Of a DNA stretch of 48,572 nt, positions 9,210-19,624 are shown in pieces. This DNA is from Nocardia otitidiscaviarum NBRC 14405. Lineage in GTDB: Bacteria; Actinomycetota; Actinomycetes; Mycobacteriales; Mycobacteriaceae. Within the stretch, counting starts at the first letter, position 1, and every line of letters begins with the position of its first letter. The DNA is taken from positions 1 to 48,572 of the forward strand of contig NZ_BAGD01000023.1 in assembly GCF_000308635.1 (NCBI RefSeq), in the 5' to 3' direction. The notes below the pieces were generated by a model. The model saw only the letters and a program-made list of their open reading frames with translations, made no database searches and had not been told where the DNA came from. The translations under genes and the position numbers were made by a program.

Positions 9210-9270
9210 CGTGGCAGGAATCGCCCGAAAGGCGTGGACCTCCGGCGGATTTCCGCCGCCGGCGTAATGG

Positions 9271-9810
9271 TCAGGCCAGTCCGGGTTCGAACGATCCGCC
9301 GTACAGCGGCCCGGCGTACCCGCGCGGCTCGTACGCGCCCTCGGGGTACGGTTCCGGCTCGGCCTCCGGCTCGATGCCCGCGTAATCCTCGATGTAGGCG
9401 ATGAAGTTCTCCACCAGCGTCTCGCTCTCGCGATTGGCGGTGCGCTTGAGCAACATGCCGGGCACCGGAATCGGGAGGCGGATCTCGGAGTGGTACCAGA
9501 CCTCGGTGCCGTCCTCGGTATCGGCGATCTCGAACCAGCCCTTGCCGCCCGCACCGGCGCTGGATTCGGTGACCTTCCACTCGATTCGATCCTGGGTGCA
9601 GGTGTATTCGACCACCTGCCGGTCGGGTCGGCCCATGAGATTGGCCGACACGTAGACCCGCTTGGGTCGCCCATAGCTGTCGCGAGTCGCGACACGCACA
9701 TCCTGGTGGGAAGGCGACCAGTCGGGCAGTCGCTCGACCGTCAGCAGCGCCTCCATCACCTGTTCGGGATCGACGTCGACAACGAATCGGTGATCAGTCT
9801 TAGTACGCAT
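9271..9810 (-). CDS. SRPBCC (START/polyketide cyclase-like) protein
   Basis: 179 aa from ATG 9810 with a good GGAGGG ribosome site 6 nt upstream. The first 145 residues read as a helix-grip lipid-binding fold: HRFVVDVDPEQVMEALLTVERLPDWSPSH, a mid-protein TESSAGAGGKGWFEI, and a long C-terminal helix ETLVENFIAYIEDY. In mycobacteria similar proteins are annotated as SRPBCC/cyclase-like, with a likely small hydrophobic ligand. The last 30 or so residues are a Pro/Glu/Tyr/Gly-rich tail. It lies 61 nt upstream of ltrA on the same strand and may be co-transcribed. Confidence 0.82.
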   Translation of the reverse strand: MRTKTDHRFVVDVDPEQVMEALLTVERLPDWSPSHQDVRVATRDSYGRPKRVYVSANLMGRPDRQVVEYTCTQDRIEWKVTESSAGAGGKGWFEIADTEDGTEVWYHSEIRLPIPVPGMLLKRTANRESETLVENFIAYIEDYAGIEPEAEPEPYPEGAYEPRGYAGPLYGGSFEPGLA

Positions 9811-9988
9811 TACAACCCTCCAGCTTCAGGGGCCGATTGTGACGAGCGTCGCTCTAGGAGTCAACCTACCGGTCCGATAGCTGGTACCGCCGGGAACTGG
9901 TACAGGATCGAATCCTGCTGTCCGGCAAGGGGATCGGGCTGGACCGAAGTATCTTCGAGAAACTTCGGAAGGGTGCGGTGAACCGCCC

Positions 9989-10183
9989 TCAGTCCGGGGC
10001 TTTCACTTCCCAGTCCGGGCCTGGGAACACCAGGCTCTCGTGGCCGTCGTCGAAGCGCACCACGTAGGGCGGCGCGCCGTCGTCGCCGCGCACCTCGACG
10101 ATCTCGCCGGTGCGTTCCCGTAGCCCGACGGCATGGGTGTGGACAACAAGCTGGTCACCGACATTCGCTCGCATGATGTGCAT
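9989..10183 (-). CDS. DUF1918 domain protein
   Basis: 64 aa if started at ATG 10183, or 61 aa from ATG 10174; no ribosome site separates the two. The sequence VGDQLVVHTHAVGLRERTGEIVEVRG and PPYVVRFDDGHESLVFPGPD is the complete small beta-barrel DUF1918 domain common in actinobacteria. Its function is unknown. A CRP-like palindrome lies 11 nt upstream of the 10183 start. Confidence 0.88.
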   Translation of the reverse strand: MHIMRANVGDQLVVHTHAVGLRERTGEIVEVRGDDGAPPYVVRFDDGHESLVFPGPDWEVKAPD

Positions 10184-10194
10184 TATCGGCCGTT

Positions 10195-10210
10195 CGTGAT
10201 GCGCGTCACA
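10195..10210. promoter_or_regulatory. CRP-like palindrome
   Basis: CGTGATGCGCGTCACA is a near-perfect match to the CRP pattern TGTGA-N6-TCACA, with one mismatch at the first base. It lies between the divergent DUF1918 gene and the DHFR-like gene, close to the former. Actinobacterial CRP homologues use the same half-sites. That it regulates DUF1918 is inference. Confidence 0.45.
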
Positions 10211-10237
10211 AGGGGTCGGCGCCCGTCGAAAACCTGC

Positions 10238-10267
10238 TTGACACCACTTCGGGCGTAGTACTACATT
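10238..10267 (+). promoter_or_regulatory. Promoter of the DHFR-like gene
   Basis: TTGACA at 10238-10243 and TACATT at 10262-10267 are separated by 18 nt (CTACAT one base earlier gives 17 nt). It is one of the few places in the window with a full sigma70-type -35. Both operator boxes overlap or closely follow it. Confidence 0.6.
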
Positions 10268-10288
10268 CCTAATCACTACGAACGAAGT
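10246..10288. promoter_or_regulatory. Two-copy operator ACTnCGnnCGnAGT
   Basis: Two 14-bp near-palindromes, ACTTCGGGCGTAGT (10246-10259) and ACTACGAACGAAGT (10275-10288), share the symmetric frame ACTnCGnnCGnAGT. They are 29 bp apart. The first fills the promoter spacer and the second lies just after the -10, an arrangement that suits repression. The regulator is not identifiable in this window. Confidence 0.6.
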
Positions 10289-10311
10289 ACAACAATCGAG
10301 GCGGTAAGAGT

Positions 10312-10887
10312 ATGCGAAACCTGGTCTACTACGTGGGCGTCTCCCTGGACGGCTACATCGCCGGACCGGGCGGAGAGGTCGACTTCTACCCCCTCTCCGA
10401 CGACATGACCGCGTGGATGACGGAGCAGTACCCGGAGTCGCTGCCCACCCACATCCGCGAACAGGTCGGACTGGCGGTGGACACGCCCAACCGGGAATGG
10501 GACACCGTGCTGATGGGCCGCGGCACCTACGACCCGGCCTACCTGCACGGCATTACGAACCCGTACGCCCATCTGAAGCAGTACGTCGTCTCGACGACGC
10601 TCGGCTCCGTGGACGAACCGAACGTGACCGTGGTCGACAGCGATCCGGTCGAACTCGTACGACGGTTGAAGCAGGAAGAGGGGAAGAAGATTTGGCTGTG
10701 CGGCGGCGGCACACTGGCGGGGCAGCTCATCGACGAGATCGACGAGCTGATCATCAAGAGCTATCCGGTGCTCGCGGGGACCGGCATCCCGGCGCTCACC
10801 GGCGCATTCACCCCGACCCGGTTCCGGCCCACGCGGCGGCGGGAATTCGACAACGGGGCGCAGGTCACCTGGTTCAGCCGGGCGTGA
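10312..10887 (+). CDS. RibD C-terminal/dihydrofolate reductase-like family protein
   Basis: 191 aa. The opening MRNLVYYVGVSLDGYIAGPGGEVDF and the later VLMGRGTYD and IWLCGGGTLAGQLID are hallmarks of the stand-alone RibD-C/DHFR-like family, probably NADPH-dependent reductases of unassigned substrate. True folate or flavin synthesis is unlikely for this subgroup. The gene has its own promoter with a paired operator, so it is probably induced by a small molecule. It ends in a hairpin shared with the convergent yjbQ-like gene. Confidence 0.88.
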   Translation: MRNLVYYVGVSLDGYIAGPGGEVDFYPLSDDMTAWMTEQYPESLPTHIREQVGLAVDTPNREWDTVLMGRGTYDPAYLHGITNPYAHLKQYVVSTTLGSVDEPNVTVVDSDPVELVRRLKQEEGKKIWLCGGGTLAGQLIDEIDELIIKSYPVLAGTGIPALTGAFTPTRFRPTRRREFDNGAQVTWFSRA

Positions 10888-10903
10888 CCCGTGGGGTCAC
10901 GCC
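10881..10903. terminator. Bidirectional hairpin at convergent stops
   Basis: A 10-bp perfect stem, GGCGTGACCC with GGGTCACGCC, closes a GTG loop. It contains the stop codons of both converging genes, 10312-10887 and 10897-11316. No T-run follows, as is common for actinobacterial terminators. Confidence 0.65.
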
Positions 10904-11316
10904 GGGTCGGCAAGGAAGGAGAGCCGTATCTTCCGGTTCGGGTTATCGACGTTGAGGTCCACGAACGCGATGGACTGCCAGGTGCCCAGCGTCATGACGC
11001 CGCCGAGCACCGGCACCGTGGCATAGGGCGGGATCAGCGCGGGCATGACGTGCGAGCGGCCGTGCCCGCGCGAGCCGTGGGCGTGCCGCCAGCGGTCGTC
11101 GGCGGGCAGCAGATCGCGCAGCGCGGCCAGCAGGTCGTCATCGCTGCCCGCGCCCAGTTCGATGATCGCGATACCGGCCGTGGCATGCGGTACGAAGACG
11201 TGCAGCAGCCCGTCGCCGCCGCCCGCCGCCTCGCGCAGGAACTCCTCGCACAGCCCGGTGATGTCGTGCACCACCTCGCTGTGCCCGGTCTTCACCTCGA
11301 GCACCGTGCTCTTCAT
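10897..11316 (-). CDS. YjbQ/UPF0047 family protein
   Basis: 139 aa from ATG 11316 with GGGAGGTGAAC upstream. The family is recognised by [42 protein letters not shown] and [12 protein letters not shown], including the conserved histidines that bind metal. Family members show weak thiamine-phosphate synthase activity, and the physiological role is unsettled. It stands alone and converges on the DHFR-like gene. Confidence 0.9.
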   Translation of the reverse strand: MKSTVLEVKTGHSEVVHDITGLCEEFLREAAGGGDGLLHVFVPHATAGIAIIELGAGSDDDLLAALRDLLPADDRWRHAHGSRGHGRSHVMPALIPPYATVPVLGGVMTLGTWQSIAFVDLNVDNPNRKIRLSFLADPA

Positions 11317-11588
11317 CGTTCACCTCCCGAATTCGCTCCCCGCCATGGTCCCGCCGGGCAGCGCTCTCGCCAATAGAGGTTATGCATGAAACCGCGCCGC
11401 CCGTTCGCGACCGCGCCGGTGGCGGGTGGACACCGCCGCACCCGCGTCACCACCGAAGTCAATCTGTTCGTCATATTCGCGCGGCATTACATGGGTCACA
11501 GCCGGGAGGTGGGCGCAAAACCCCTGGACGCTCATCGGTAGGCTGGGTGCTCGATAGCAGCAGTTTGTCGATCTTGGAGGATTCCACC

Positions 11589-13894
<2,306 letters not shown>

Positions 13895-13918
13895 CGCGGC
13901 GACTCACCGCACGCGGAC

Positions 13919-13953
13919 GATCGCCCCCGATCCCGTTGGGATCGGGGGCGATC
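13919..13953. terminator. Strong hairpin after ask-asd
   Basis: A 16-bp perfect stem, GATCGCCCCCGATCCC, with its complement after a GTT loop. It lies between the convergent asd and DUF1275 genes and ends TCTCGTCTCTC on the plus strand. It can serve both genes. Confidence 0.85.
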
Positions 13954-13960
13954 TCGTCTC

Positions 13961-14674
13961 TCACTCCGTCGCCAGTGGGCCGTGCCGGTCCAGGTGCAGG
14001 TAGGTGTAGACGGTGGTGATCAGGCAGACGATGGTCGCCAGCAACAGCAGCCCGAGGCCGTCGGTGATCATGTTCATGAGTCCGCCGATGAGCCCGCCGA
14101 GCAGGAATGACGACCAGATCAGGAAGTGGCCCAGCCAGGCGGCGGCGGTGGCCGCGCCCGCGAGGTGGCGTTCGAGCCCCTGCCCCATCTTCACCAGGGC
14201 TCCGGTGAAGTAGGTGATCGGCACCGACACCTCCCCGTTCTTCACGAACGAGGTGTTCAGCGCCCCGGTGCCGAAGGCCACGAACAGGATCGGCACCAAC
14301 TCGATGTCCGGAGCTCCGGCGGGTGTCTCCGTGAAGAAGTCGATGACCGTGGCGACGGCGAGGCTCGCCGTGGTGAGCAGCGTCGGCCCGTGCGGATGCT
14401 GGGTCCAGAAGTGTCGCCGACACCAGGACGCCACGAATACTCCGGCCACGAAGCTGACGATGAGCAGGATGGCGGCCAGGGCCATGGAGCTGCGCCCGTC
14501 GAACCAGTTCACGATGGCGCGCTCGGAGTTGCCGGTCATGAAGGTGACGAAGTAGCCCTCGGTGTGCAGGAGTGCCGCCGCGCCGATGACACCGGCCATG
14601 GCGGCGAGCACCCAGGACAGCCGTGCTTCAGCGTCGAACATGCCCGCGTAGGGGCTGCTTTCCGTTTCCGGCAC
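13961..14674 (-). CDS. DUF1275 (YoaK-like) membrane protein
   Basis: 237 aa from GTG 14674, with GGAAGGAG 6-8 nt upstream. The first helix region AALLHTEGYFVTFMTGNSERA holds the family's glycine/threonine-rich TGN motif, and GTGALNTSFVKNGEVSVPITYFTGALVKMGQ is the characteristic second half. Six to seven helices are predicted by eye. The function of DUF1275 is not established; a small-molecule transporter is often suggested. Confidence 0.87.
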   Translation of the reverse strand: MPETESSPYAGMFDAEARLSWVLAAMAGVIGAAALLHTEGYFVTFMTGNSERAIVNWFDGRSSMALAAILLIVSFVAGVFVASWCRRHFWTQHPHGPTLLTTASLAVATVIDFFTETPAGAPDIELVPILFVAFGTGALNTSFVKNGEVSVPITYFTGALVKMGQGLERHLAGAATAAAWLGHFLIWSSFLLGGLIGGLMNMITDGLGLLLLATIVCLITTVYTYLHLDRHGPLATE

Positions 14675-14817
14675 AGGTAGAGCTCCTTCCGGGAGGATGT
14701 GAGCGCTACCAGTCTTACCGACGCATCCTGAGAATCAGCTGTCGCCAGGCTGTATTGCTAGCCAGTTGCTATCAATCGATCCACGATTTGCTGCACATGG
14801 GGAATCGGAGAATTCAG

Positions 14818-15030
14818 TCATCTGGACGATGCTCGATGCGCCGGAGAGTTTCCTTTCGTGGTGCGCGCGGAGAGGATTCCCTCGCGCTCCAGGCGGGCGG
14901 TGATGTTCTGTACCGTCGGTCCCTCGCCGAAGCTGGAATATCTGGTTGCCGTCACCGCGCAGGCCGCGAACCACATTGCGGCACCACCGATTCCGACTCC
15001 GAGTAGGAAGAACCACAGTTCGCCGGGCAT
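14818..15030 (-). CDS. Small single-span membrane protein, unknown
   Basis: 70 aa from ATG 15030, chosen because AGAGGTG stands 5 nt upstream; a longer reading frame upstream has no support. One transmembrane helix, ELWFFLLGVGIGGAAMWFAACAV, is followed by a polar tail (RYSSFGEGPTVQNITARLEREG). I do not recognise a family. It is transcribed divergently from the XRE regulator at 15301, which is weak evidence of a link. Confidence 0.55.
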   Translation of the reverse strand: MPGELWFFLLGVGIGGAAMWFAACAVTATRYSSFGEGPTVQNITARLEREGILSARTTKGNSPAHRASSR

Positions 15031-15300
15031 GGTCACCTCTTGACGTCCGTATCGTTCGTGTCGATCGACAGCTCCCACCCATGACGGTAAACACAGAAAA
15101 ATTGCGGTGCAATAAGAAAAATCCATGTTCCATACTGTGCGCCGTAAGCTCGCCCGGTCTGCAATCCTTGTCGGCAGATCCGATCGGAAGGAGTGAGCAT
15201 GGATTCGTTACGAAGGCGCTGCGGGATCTGCCGGGCGCACACATCGATCCTCTGGCGGTGATCGCCGGCAAAGCCCATCAGGTAGAAGGAGTTTGACCCG

Positions 15301-16533
15301 GTGGCCGAAAGTACCCTTGGGGCACGGGTAGCGGAGTTGCGCCGGCGTAGAGGGCTATCGCAGAAGGAGCTTGGCGCCGCCATCAGGCGGTCGGAAAGCT
15401 GGGTGTCGCAGGTAGAGCGGGATGTACTGCCGGTCGAGAGACTGTCGGTACTGCAACGGCTCGCCGATGTTCTCGGAGTCGCGGTCCGAGATCTGCGGCC
15501 GGAAGCGGCCGAACCGATGTCGACCGACCGTGCGGGCGGCGAACGCGTGGGTTCAGCGGTCTTCGAGCAGTTGCGACTCATGCTCACCGGCCATCCGGCG
15601 CTGGATCGGCTGTTCGACGACGAGACCGGTCGCGAGCCGGTCGAGGTGCCGCAGCTGGCCGAACGCGTCGATCTGGCTTGGCAGCTGGCACACGAGTCAC
15701 GGCTCGTCGAAGTGGGCAGCAGCCTGCTGGAGCTCATTCCGGATCTGGAACAGGCGGCACGCGTCGCGGCGACGCGGCGGGAGGTGCTGGGCCTGCTGTC
15801 GCGCGCCTATCAGGCGGCGGCAACGGCATTCACCCGGCAGGAGGAGGTCGACGCCGCGTGGGTGGCGGCCGATCGAGCGCTGGCCGCGGCCGAACGCTCC
15901 GGCGACGCGCTCGGCGTGGTGGCCGGAACCTACCGCATGGCACAGGCATTCCTGCGGCTACAACGGTTCGAACAAGCCGAACAGGCCGCGCGGACCTGCG
16001 TGGCGGCACTGGAACCACTGGTGGACGACGATCGGCGGAGCACGCCGGAAGTCCTGTCGCTCTACGGATCTCTCCAGCTCATGCTGGCGGTGATCGCGGC
16101 GACGGAGGGCAACCGCGCACAGTCGCGGGCCGGGCTCGCCGCCGCACGCGGTGCCGCCCTGCGCATCGGAGACGACCGCAACGACTTCGACACCGAATTC
16201 GGGCCGACCAGTGTGGCCGTGCACGCGGTGGCGGTGGCCGTCGAACTCGGTGACGCCGGTGAGGCCCTCGATATCGCGCGGGCCGTGAACGCTTCCACGC
16301 TCACCCCGGAACGACAGGCGCGCTTCCTGGTGGATGTGGCGCGGGCGCACGCGCAGCGGCGGCAGGCGCATCAGGCGCTGGAAGCCCTGCTGACGGCCGA
16401 ACGGCTGACGCCGGAGCTCGTACACACCCATCATCGGGCTCGGGAGGTGATGCGCGATCTGCTGCAGTTCGCGGGTCGCCGCCCGTCGGAGGAATTGCGG
16501 GAGTTGGCCGGGCGCGCCGCGGTGACACCCTAG
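15301..16533 (+). CDS. XRE-family helix-turn-helix regulator with TPR-like sensor region
   Basis: 410 aa from GTG 15301, with GAAGGAG about 9 nt upstream. Residues 6-65 are a cro/C1 type DNA-binding domain (LGARVAELRRRRGLSQKELGAAI ... RLADVLGVAVRDL). Residues 110-400 are all-helical with alternating Ala-rich TPR-like pairs (for example AYQAAATAFTRQEEVDAAWVAADRALAAAERSG). This layout is widespread in Nocardia and Streptomyces regulators, some of which pair with small membrane or secreted partners. The target is unknown. It converges on the serine hydrolase gene with a 10-nt gap. Confidence 0.85.
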   Translation: MAESTLGARVAELRRRRGLSQKELGAAIRRSESWVSQVERDVLPVERLSVLQRLADVLGVAVRDLRPEAAEPMSTDRAGGERVGSAVFEQLRLMLTGHPALDRLFDDETGREPVEVPQLAERVDLAWQLAHESRLVEVGSSLLELIPDLEQAARVAATRREVLGLLSRAYQAAATAFTRQEEVDAAWVAADRALAAAERSGDALGVVAGTYRMAQAFLRLQRFEQAEQAARTCVAALEPLVDDDRRSTPEVLSLYGSLQLMLAVIAATEGNRAQSRAGLAAARGAALRIGDDRNDFDTEFGPTSVAVHAVAVAVELGDAGEALDIARAVNASTLTPERQARFLVDVARAHAQRRQAHQALEALLTAERLTPELVHTHHRAREVMRDLLQFAGRRPSEELRELAGRAAVTP

Positions 16534-16543
16534 TTGCCGGCTC

Positions 16544-17914
16544 CTAGTTACCGGCTCGGATGCCAGGAGTGCGTGGGTCGGGGCCGAGGCATGCCACGAT
16601 CAGGCACCCCGGCGGTGCGTCGGCGAACGGCGGCGCGAGCGGAATGTCCAAGCAGGACAGCACATTGCAGCCCGGATAGGCGGCCGGTCCGAGACCGAGG
16701 ACGGCGAGCGCGATATCGCCGTCGAAGTACCGGCGCGGGTCCAAGCGCAGGGGCGGCTCGACGTAGCGGCCCGGGTCGGGTATCGGGCTGTCCCGGAATG
16801 CCCGCAGCAGCCGTCGGAAGAATTCGTGCGGCACTTCCATGCCGTATTGCAGAATCCCGGTGACCCCACGGTCGGTATGGGTGCCGAAGACGCCGGTCCA
16901 CACCACCATGAGATCCAGGCTGGGCACGATGTACACATGCTGTAGTCCGAGTCCGGACATGGAATACACGTCATCCGGGAGGAATTCCGGATTCTCCGCG
17001 CAACCCGGACCGAGCCAGAACAGATAGCCGTAACAGGAACTGGTCGCCGACGGTGTGATCGCCTGTCGCAGGTACGCTTCCGACACGATGCGCCGCCCGC
17101 CCCAGTCGCCGCCCGCGGCCACCAGCATGCCGATGCGGGCCAGATCGTTCGGCGGAATCATGAGATGCGCGTATCCGTAGGTGTTTCCGGAACGGTCGCG
17201 CGCCCAGTAATAGTCGGTCGGCGGAATGCCGAGCGGATCGAAGAATTCCCGCTGGGCGAAGCGCTGCAATGGTTCGCCGACCGCCCGTTCGATCACATAG
17301 GCCAGCAGGTCGACATTGCGCTGGCTGTAGACGAACCGGGTGCCCGGCTCGTAGTCGAACGGGACGCCGAGCGCCTGCACCGCGCTGTTGGGGTCGATCG
17401 GGATGACGCCGCTGAACCCCTCGGTGATGACGCCGATGCGCAGCCCGGAGGATTCGGTGAGCAGGTGCTCCACCGTGAGCGAGCGGTGCTTCGCGCTGCC
17501 GAGTCCGGGCGGCAGGTAGCGGTCGATGGGCGCACCGATATCGAGTCTGCCCCGATCCCAGGCGATTCCGGCGAGCAGTGCGACCACGCTCTTGGTGATG
17601 CTCCAGACGTTCCAGGGGGTGTTGCCGGTCTGTGCGTTGGTGGGGCCCTCGCCGATCAGGCAGTTGTGCCGGAAGACCTGTACGTTGAGCCGATTGCGGG
17701 TGGCGGCGAAGGCGAGGGCGTCGGCGAGCAGGGCGGAGTCCAGGCCGGTGGATTCCGGTCGGGCGCGCTCGAATTCGCGTCCCGACGGCGTGGCGCACGT
17801 GGTGCTCGCCCGCGGGCCGGGGTCGGCTTCCGCCCGCACGGTGCCGCCGACCAGCGATCCCGCCGTCAGTAGGAGTGCCGTGACCGTTGCGAGCCCCCTG
17901 CGCACCATGTGCAC
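16544..17914 (-). CDS. Secreted serine hydrolase, class C beta-lactamase/DD-peptidase fold
   Basis: 456 aa from GTG 17914 (ATG 17908, two codons on, is an alternative). A Sec signal peptide occupies residues 1-29. The catalytic Ser105 and Lys108 sit in WSITKS, and Tyr196 in FVYSQRN is the likely general base. The C-terminal 60 residues are Pro/Cys-rich (YPGCNVLSCLDIPLAPPF), perhaps disulfide-linked. The family covers esterases, peptidases and true beta-lactamases, so the substrate is open. No partner gene is evident. Confidence 0.85.
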   Translation of the reverse strand: MHMVRRGLATVTALLLTAGSLVGGTVRAEADPGPRASTTCATPSGREFERARPESTGLDSALLADALAFAATRNRLNVQVFRHNCLIGEGPTNAQTGNTPWNVWSITKSVVALLAGIAWDRGRLDIGAPIDRYLPPGLGSAKHRSLTVEHLLTESSGLRIGVITEGFSGVIPIDPNSAVQALGVPFDYEPGTRFVYSQRNVDLLAYVIERAVGEPLQRFAQREFFDPLGIPPTDYYWARDRSGNTYGYAHLMIPPNDLARIGMLVAAGGDWGGRRIVSEAYLRQAITPSATSSCYGYLFWLGPGCAENPEFLPDDVYSMSGLGLQHVYIVPSLDLMVVWTGVFGTHTDRGVTGILQYGMEVPHEFFRRLLRAFRDSPIPDPGRYVEPPLRLDPRRYFDGDIALAVLGLGPAAYPGCNVLSCLDIPLAPPFADAPPGCLIVACLGPDPRTPGIRAGN

Positions 17915-17956
17915 AGGCTATCTGTCAAGGCCCCTGGGCAGCGGTAGAAATACCGG

Positions 17957-19198
17957 TCACCGCCGGGCGAATCGGCGAATCGCGTACACCCCCGCGCCCG
18001 CCGCCAGCACGGCCGCGCCGGTGAGCACCGAACTCGTCGGCAGCGACAGCCCGACCACCGCGCAGCCGATCGCGCCCACCACCGGAACCGCCCGGGGCGG
18101 ACGGTTTTCCGCGGCCGTGAGGGTGGCGGCCGAGACATTGGCGATCAGGTAGTAGACCAGGACCGCGAACGAGGAGAACCCGATGGCGGCCCGGATGTCG
18201 AAGCTCACCGCCACCACCGCCACCACCGCGCCGACGGCCAGCTCGGCCCGGTGCGGCACCCCGTAGCGCGGATGCACCGCCGCCAGCACCCCCGGCAACT
18301 GCCGGTCGCGGGCCATGGCCAGGGTGGTCCGGGAGACGCCGAGCACCAGCGCGAGCAGCGAACCGGCCGCCGCGACCACCGCGCCCACCCGCACCACCGG
18401 GGCGAGCGCCGGCACGCCCGCCGCGTCGACGGCGCGCGCCAGCGGATCGGCGTAGGCCGCCAGTCCTTTCGACCCGAGCACCAGCAGCACCGCCATCGCG
18501 ACGAGCGCGTACACCGCGAGTGCCAACCCGAGCGCGATGCCGATGGCGCGCGGAATGGTTCGCCGCGGATCCCGCACCTCCTCACCGAGGGTGGCGATGC
18601 GCGCGTATCCCGCGAAGGCGAAGAACAGCAGACCCGCGGCCTCGAGCACGCCGCGCACCCCGATCTCGCCGTCGGCTCGGGCCGCTCCGCCGTGCTCGCC
18701 GAACAGGCACACCGCGACCACGGTGGCCAGCACCACCAGTACCGCCGCCACGATGAGCCGGGTCGCCAGCGCCGACTTCCGCACGCCCACATAGTTGATC
18801 GCGGTGATCACGGCCACGGCCGCCACGGCCACCACCCGCGCGTGCTCCGGCCACGCGTAGGCGCCGACCGTCAGTGCCATGGCCGCACAGGACGCCGTCT
18901 TGCCGACCACGAATCCCCACCCGGCCAGATACCCCCAGAACGGTCCCAACCGCTCCCGGCCGTACACATACGTACCGCCCGACACCGGATACAGCGCCGC
19001 CAGCCGCGCCGACGACGTGGCGTTGCAGTACGCGACCACCCCCGCCACCCCGAGTGCGAGCAGCAGCCACGACCCCGCCGCCGCGGCCGCCGGGGCGAGC
19101 GCCGCGAAGATCCCCGCCCCCACCATCGATCCGAGCCCGATCACCACCGAATCGCTCAACCCGAGCCGCCGATGCAGTGCATCGTCCTGAGTCGCCAT
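17957..19198 (-). CDS. APC-superfamily amino acid permease
   Basis: 413 aa from ATG 19198; a GTG six nt earlier is possible. LGLSDSVVIGLGSMVGAGIFAAL is the first-helix signature of amino acid/polyamine/organocation transporters, and SGGTYVYGRERLGPFWGYLAGWG and FFAFAGYARIATLGEEVRDPRRTIPRAI are the usual later blocks. About twelve helices lie in the inner membrane. The length is normal. The substrate cannot be told. It ends 42 nt from the hydrolase start on the same strand. Confidence 0.9.
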   Translation of the reverse strand: MATQDDALHRRLGLSDSVVIGLGSMVGAGIFAALAPAAAAAGSWLLLALGVAGVVAYCNATSSARLAALYPVSGGTYVYGRERLGPFWGYLAGWGFVVGKTASCAAMALTVGAYAWPEHARVVAVAAVAVITAINYVGVRKSALATRLIVAAVLVVLATVVAVCLFGEHGGAARADGEIGVRGVLEAAGLLFFAFAGYARIATLGEEVRDPRRTIPRAIGIALGLALAVYALVAMAVLLVLGSKGLAAYADPLARAVDAAGVPALAPVVRVGAVVAAAGSLLALVLGVSRTTLAMARDRQLPGVLAAVHPRYGVPHRAELAVGAVVAVVAVSFDIRAAIGFSSFAVLVYYLIANVSAATLTAAENRPPRAVPVVGAIGCAVVGLSLPTSSVLTGAAVLAAGAGVYAIRRFARR

Positions 19199-19565
19199 GC
19201 CCACATCGTCGCCGCCCCGGCCCCTACGCGCGACCCGACCCGCACGGCACCGGGTCCTCGGAAGAGGGTCCCTCGGAAAGAGCGAAGCGCCGCCAGTCGG
19301 GGGGATTCCTGGCGGCGCGGCTCTCGCAGCATGACTGCGAAGGGTGTCGACGTCCCACAAGCGCCTCTCGGCGAGTGGTCGCTCGAAGCGACGAAGGGTG
19401 CGGCCCGGGGCTGTCCGGACGCCGACAGTGGTTTACAACCGCGGGGGTGCGGGATGTATTCCGGGGCCGGGGATGTGATTCGCGCGACCCCGGCGGGGCC
19501 TTGCCGACCGCTCGGCGTGTCGGCGTATCTAGGCTGAGGCAACGTCTACCTGCGTAGATCATTTT
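19199..19565. other. Intergenic region between permease and furA
   Basis: About 370 nt without a convincing gene. Codon-like open frames here are by-products of high GC. The only symmetric element I see is TCTAC-CTGC-GTAGA near 19545-19558, a short inverted repeat just before the furA operator. The rest shows nothing specific. Confidence 0.5.
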
Positions 19566-19605
19566 TCTGGAGTGATTCCAGAAAATTTTCTTGACTTATT
19601 CCAGA
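19566..19605 (+). promoter_or_regulatory. FurA-type operator/promoter
   Basis: An inverted repeat TCTGGA-GTGAT-TCCAGA (19566-19582) is followed by TTGACT (19591-19596) and a second ATTCCAGA (19598-19605). TTGACTnATTCCAGA closely resembles the sequence I recall upstream of mycobacterial furA, where FurA binds and represses itself. The region is AT-rich compared with its surroundings. Confidence 0.65.
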
Positions 19606-19624
19606 TTAGAGGGAGACTGGGTTC

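Noticed and set aside
9210..9701. Upstream extension of the ltrA frame to 570 aa
   Set aside because: It is antisense to the SRPBCC gene and its translation does not look like protein; the LtrA family starts near residue 1 of the chosen start.
15168..15296. 42-codon TTG frame ending just before the XRE regulator
   Set aside because: The translation looks orderly, but there is no ribosome site and no recognisable family.
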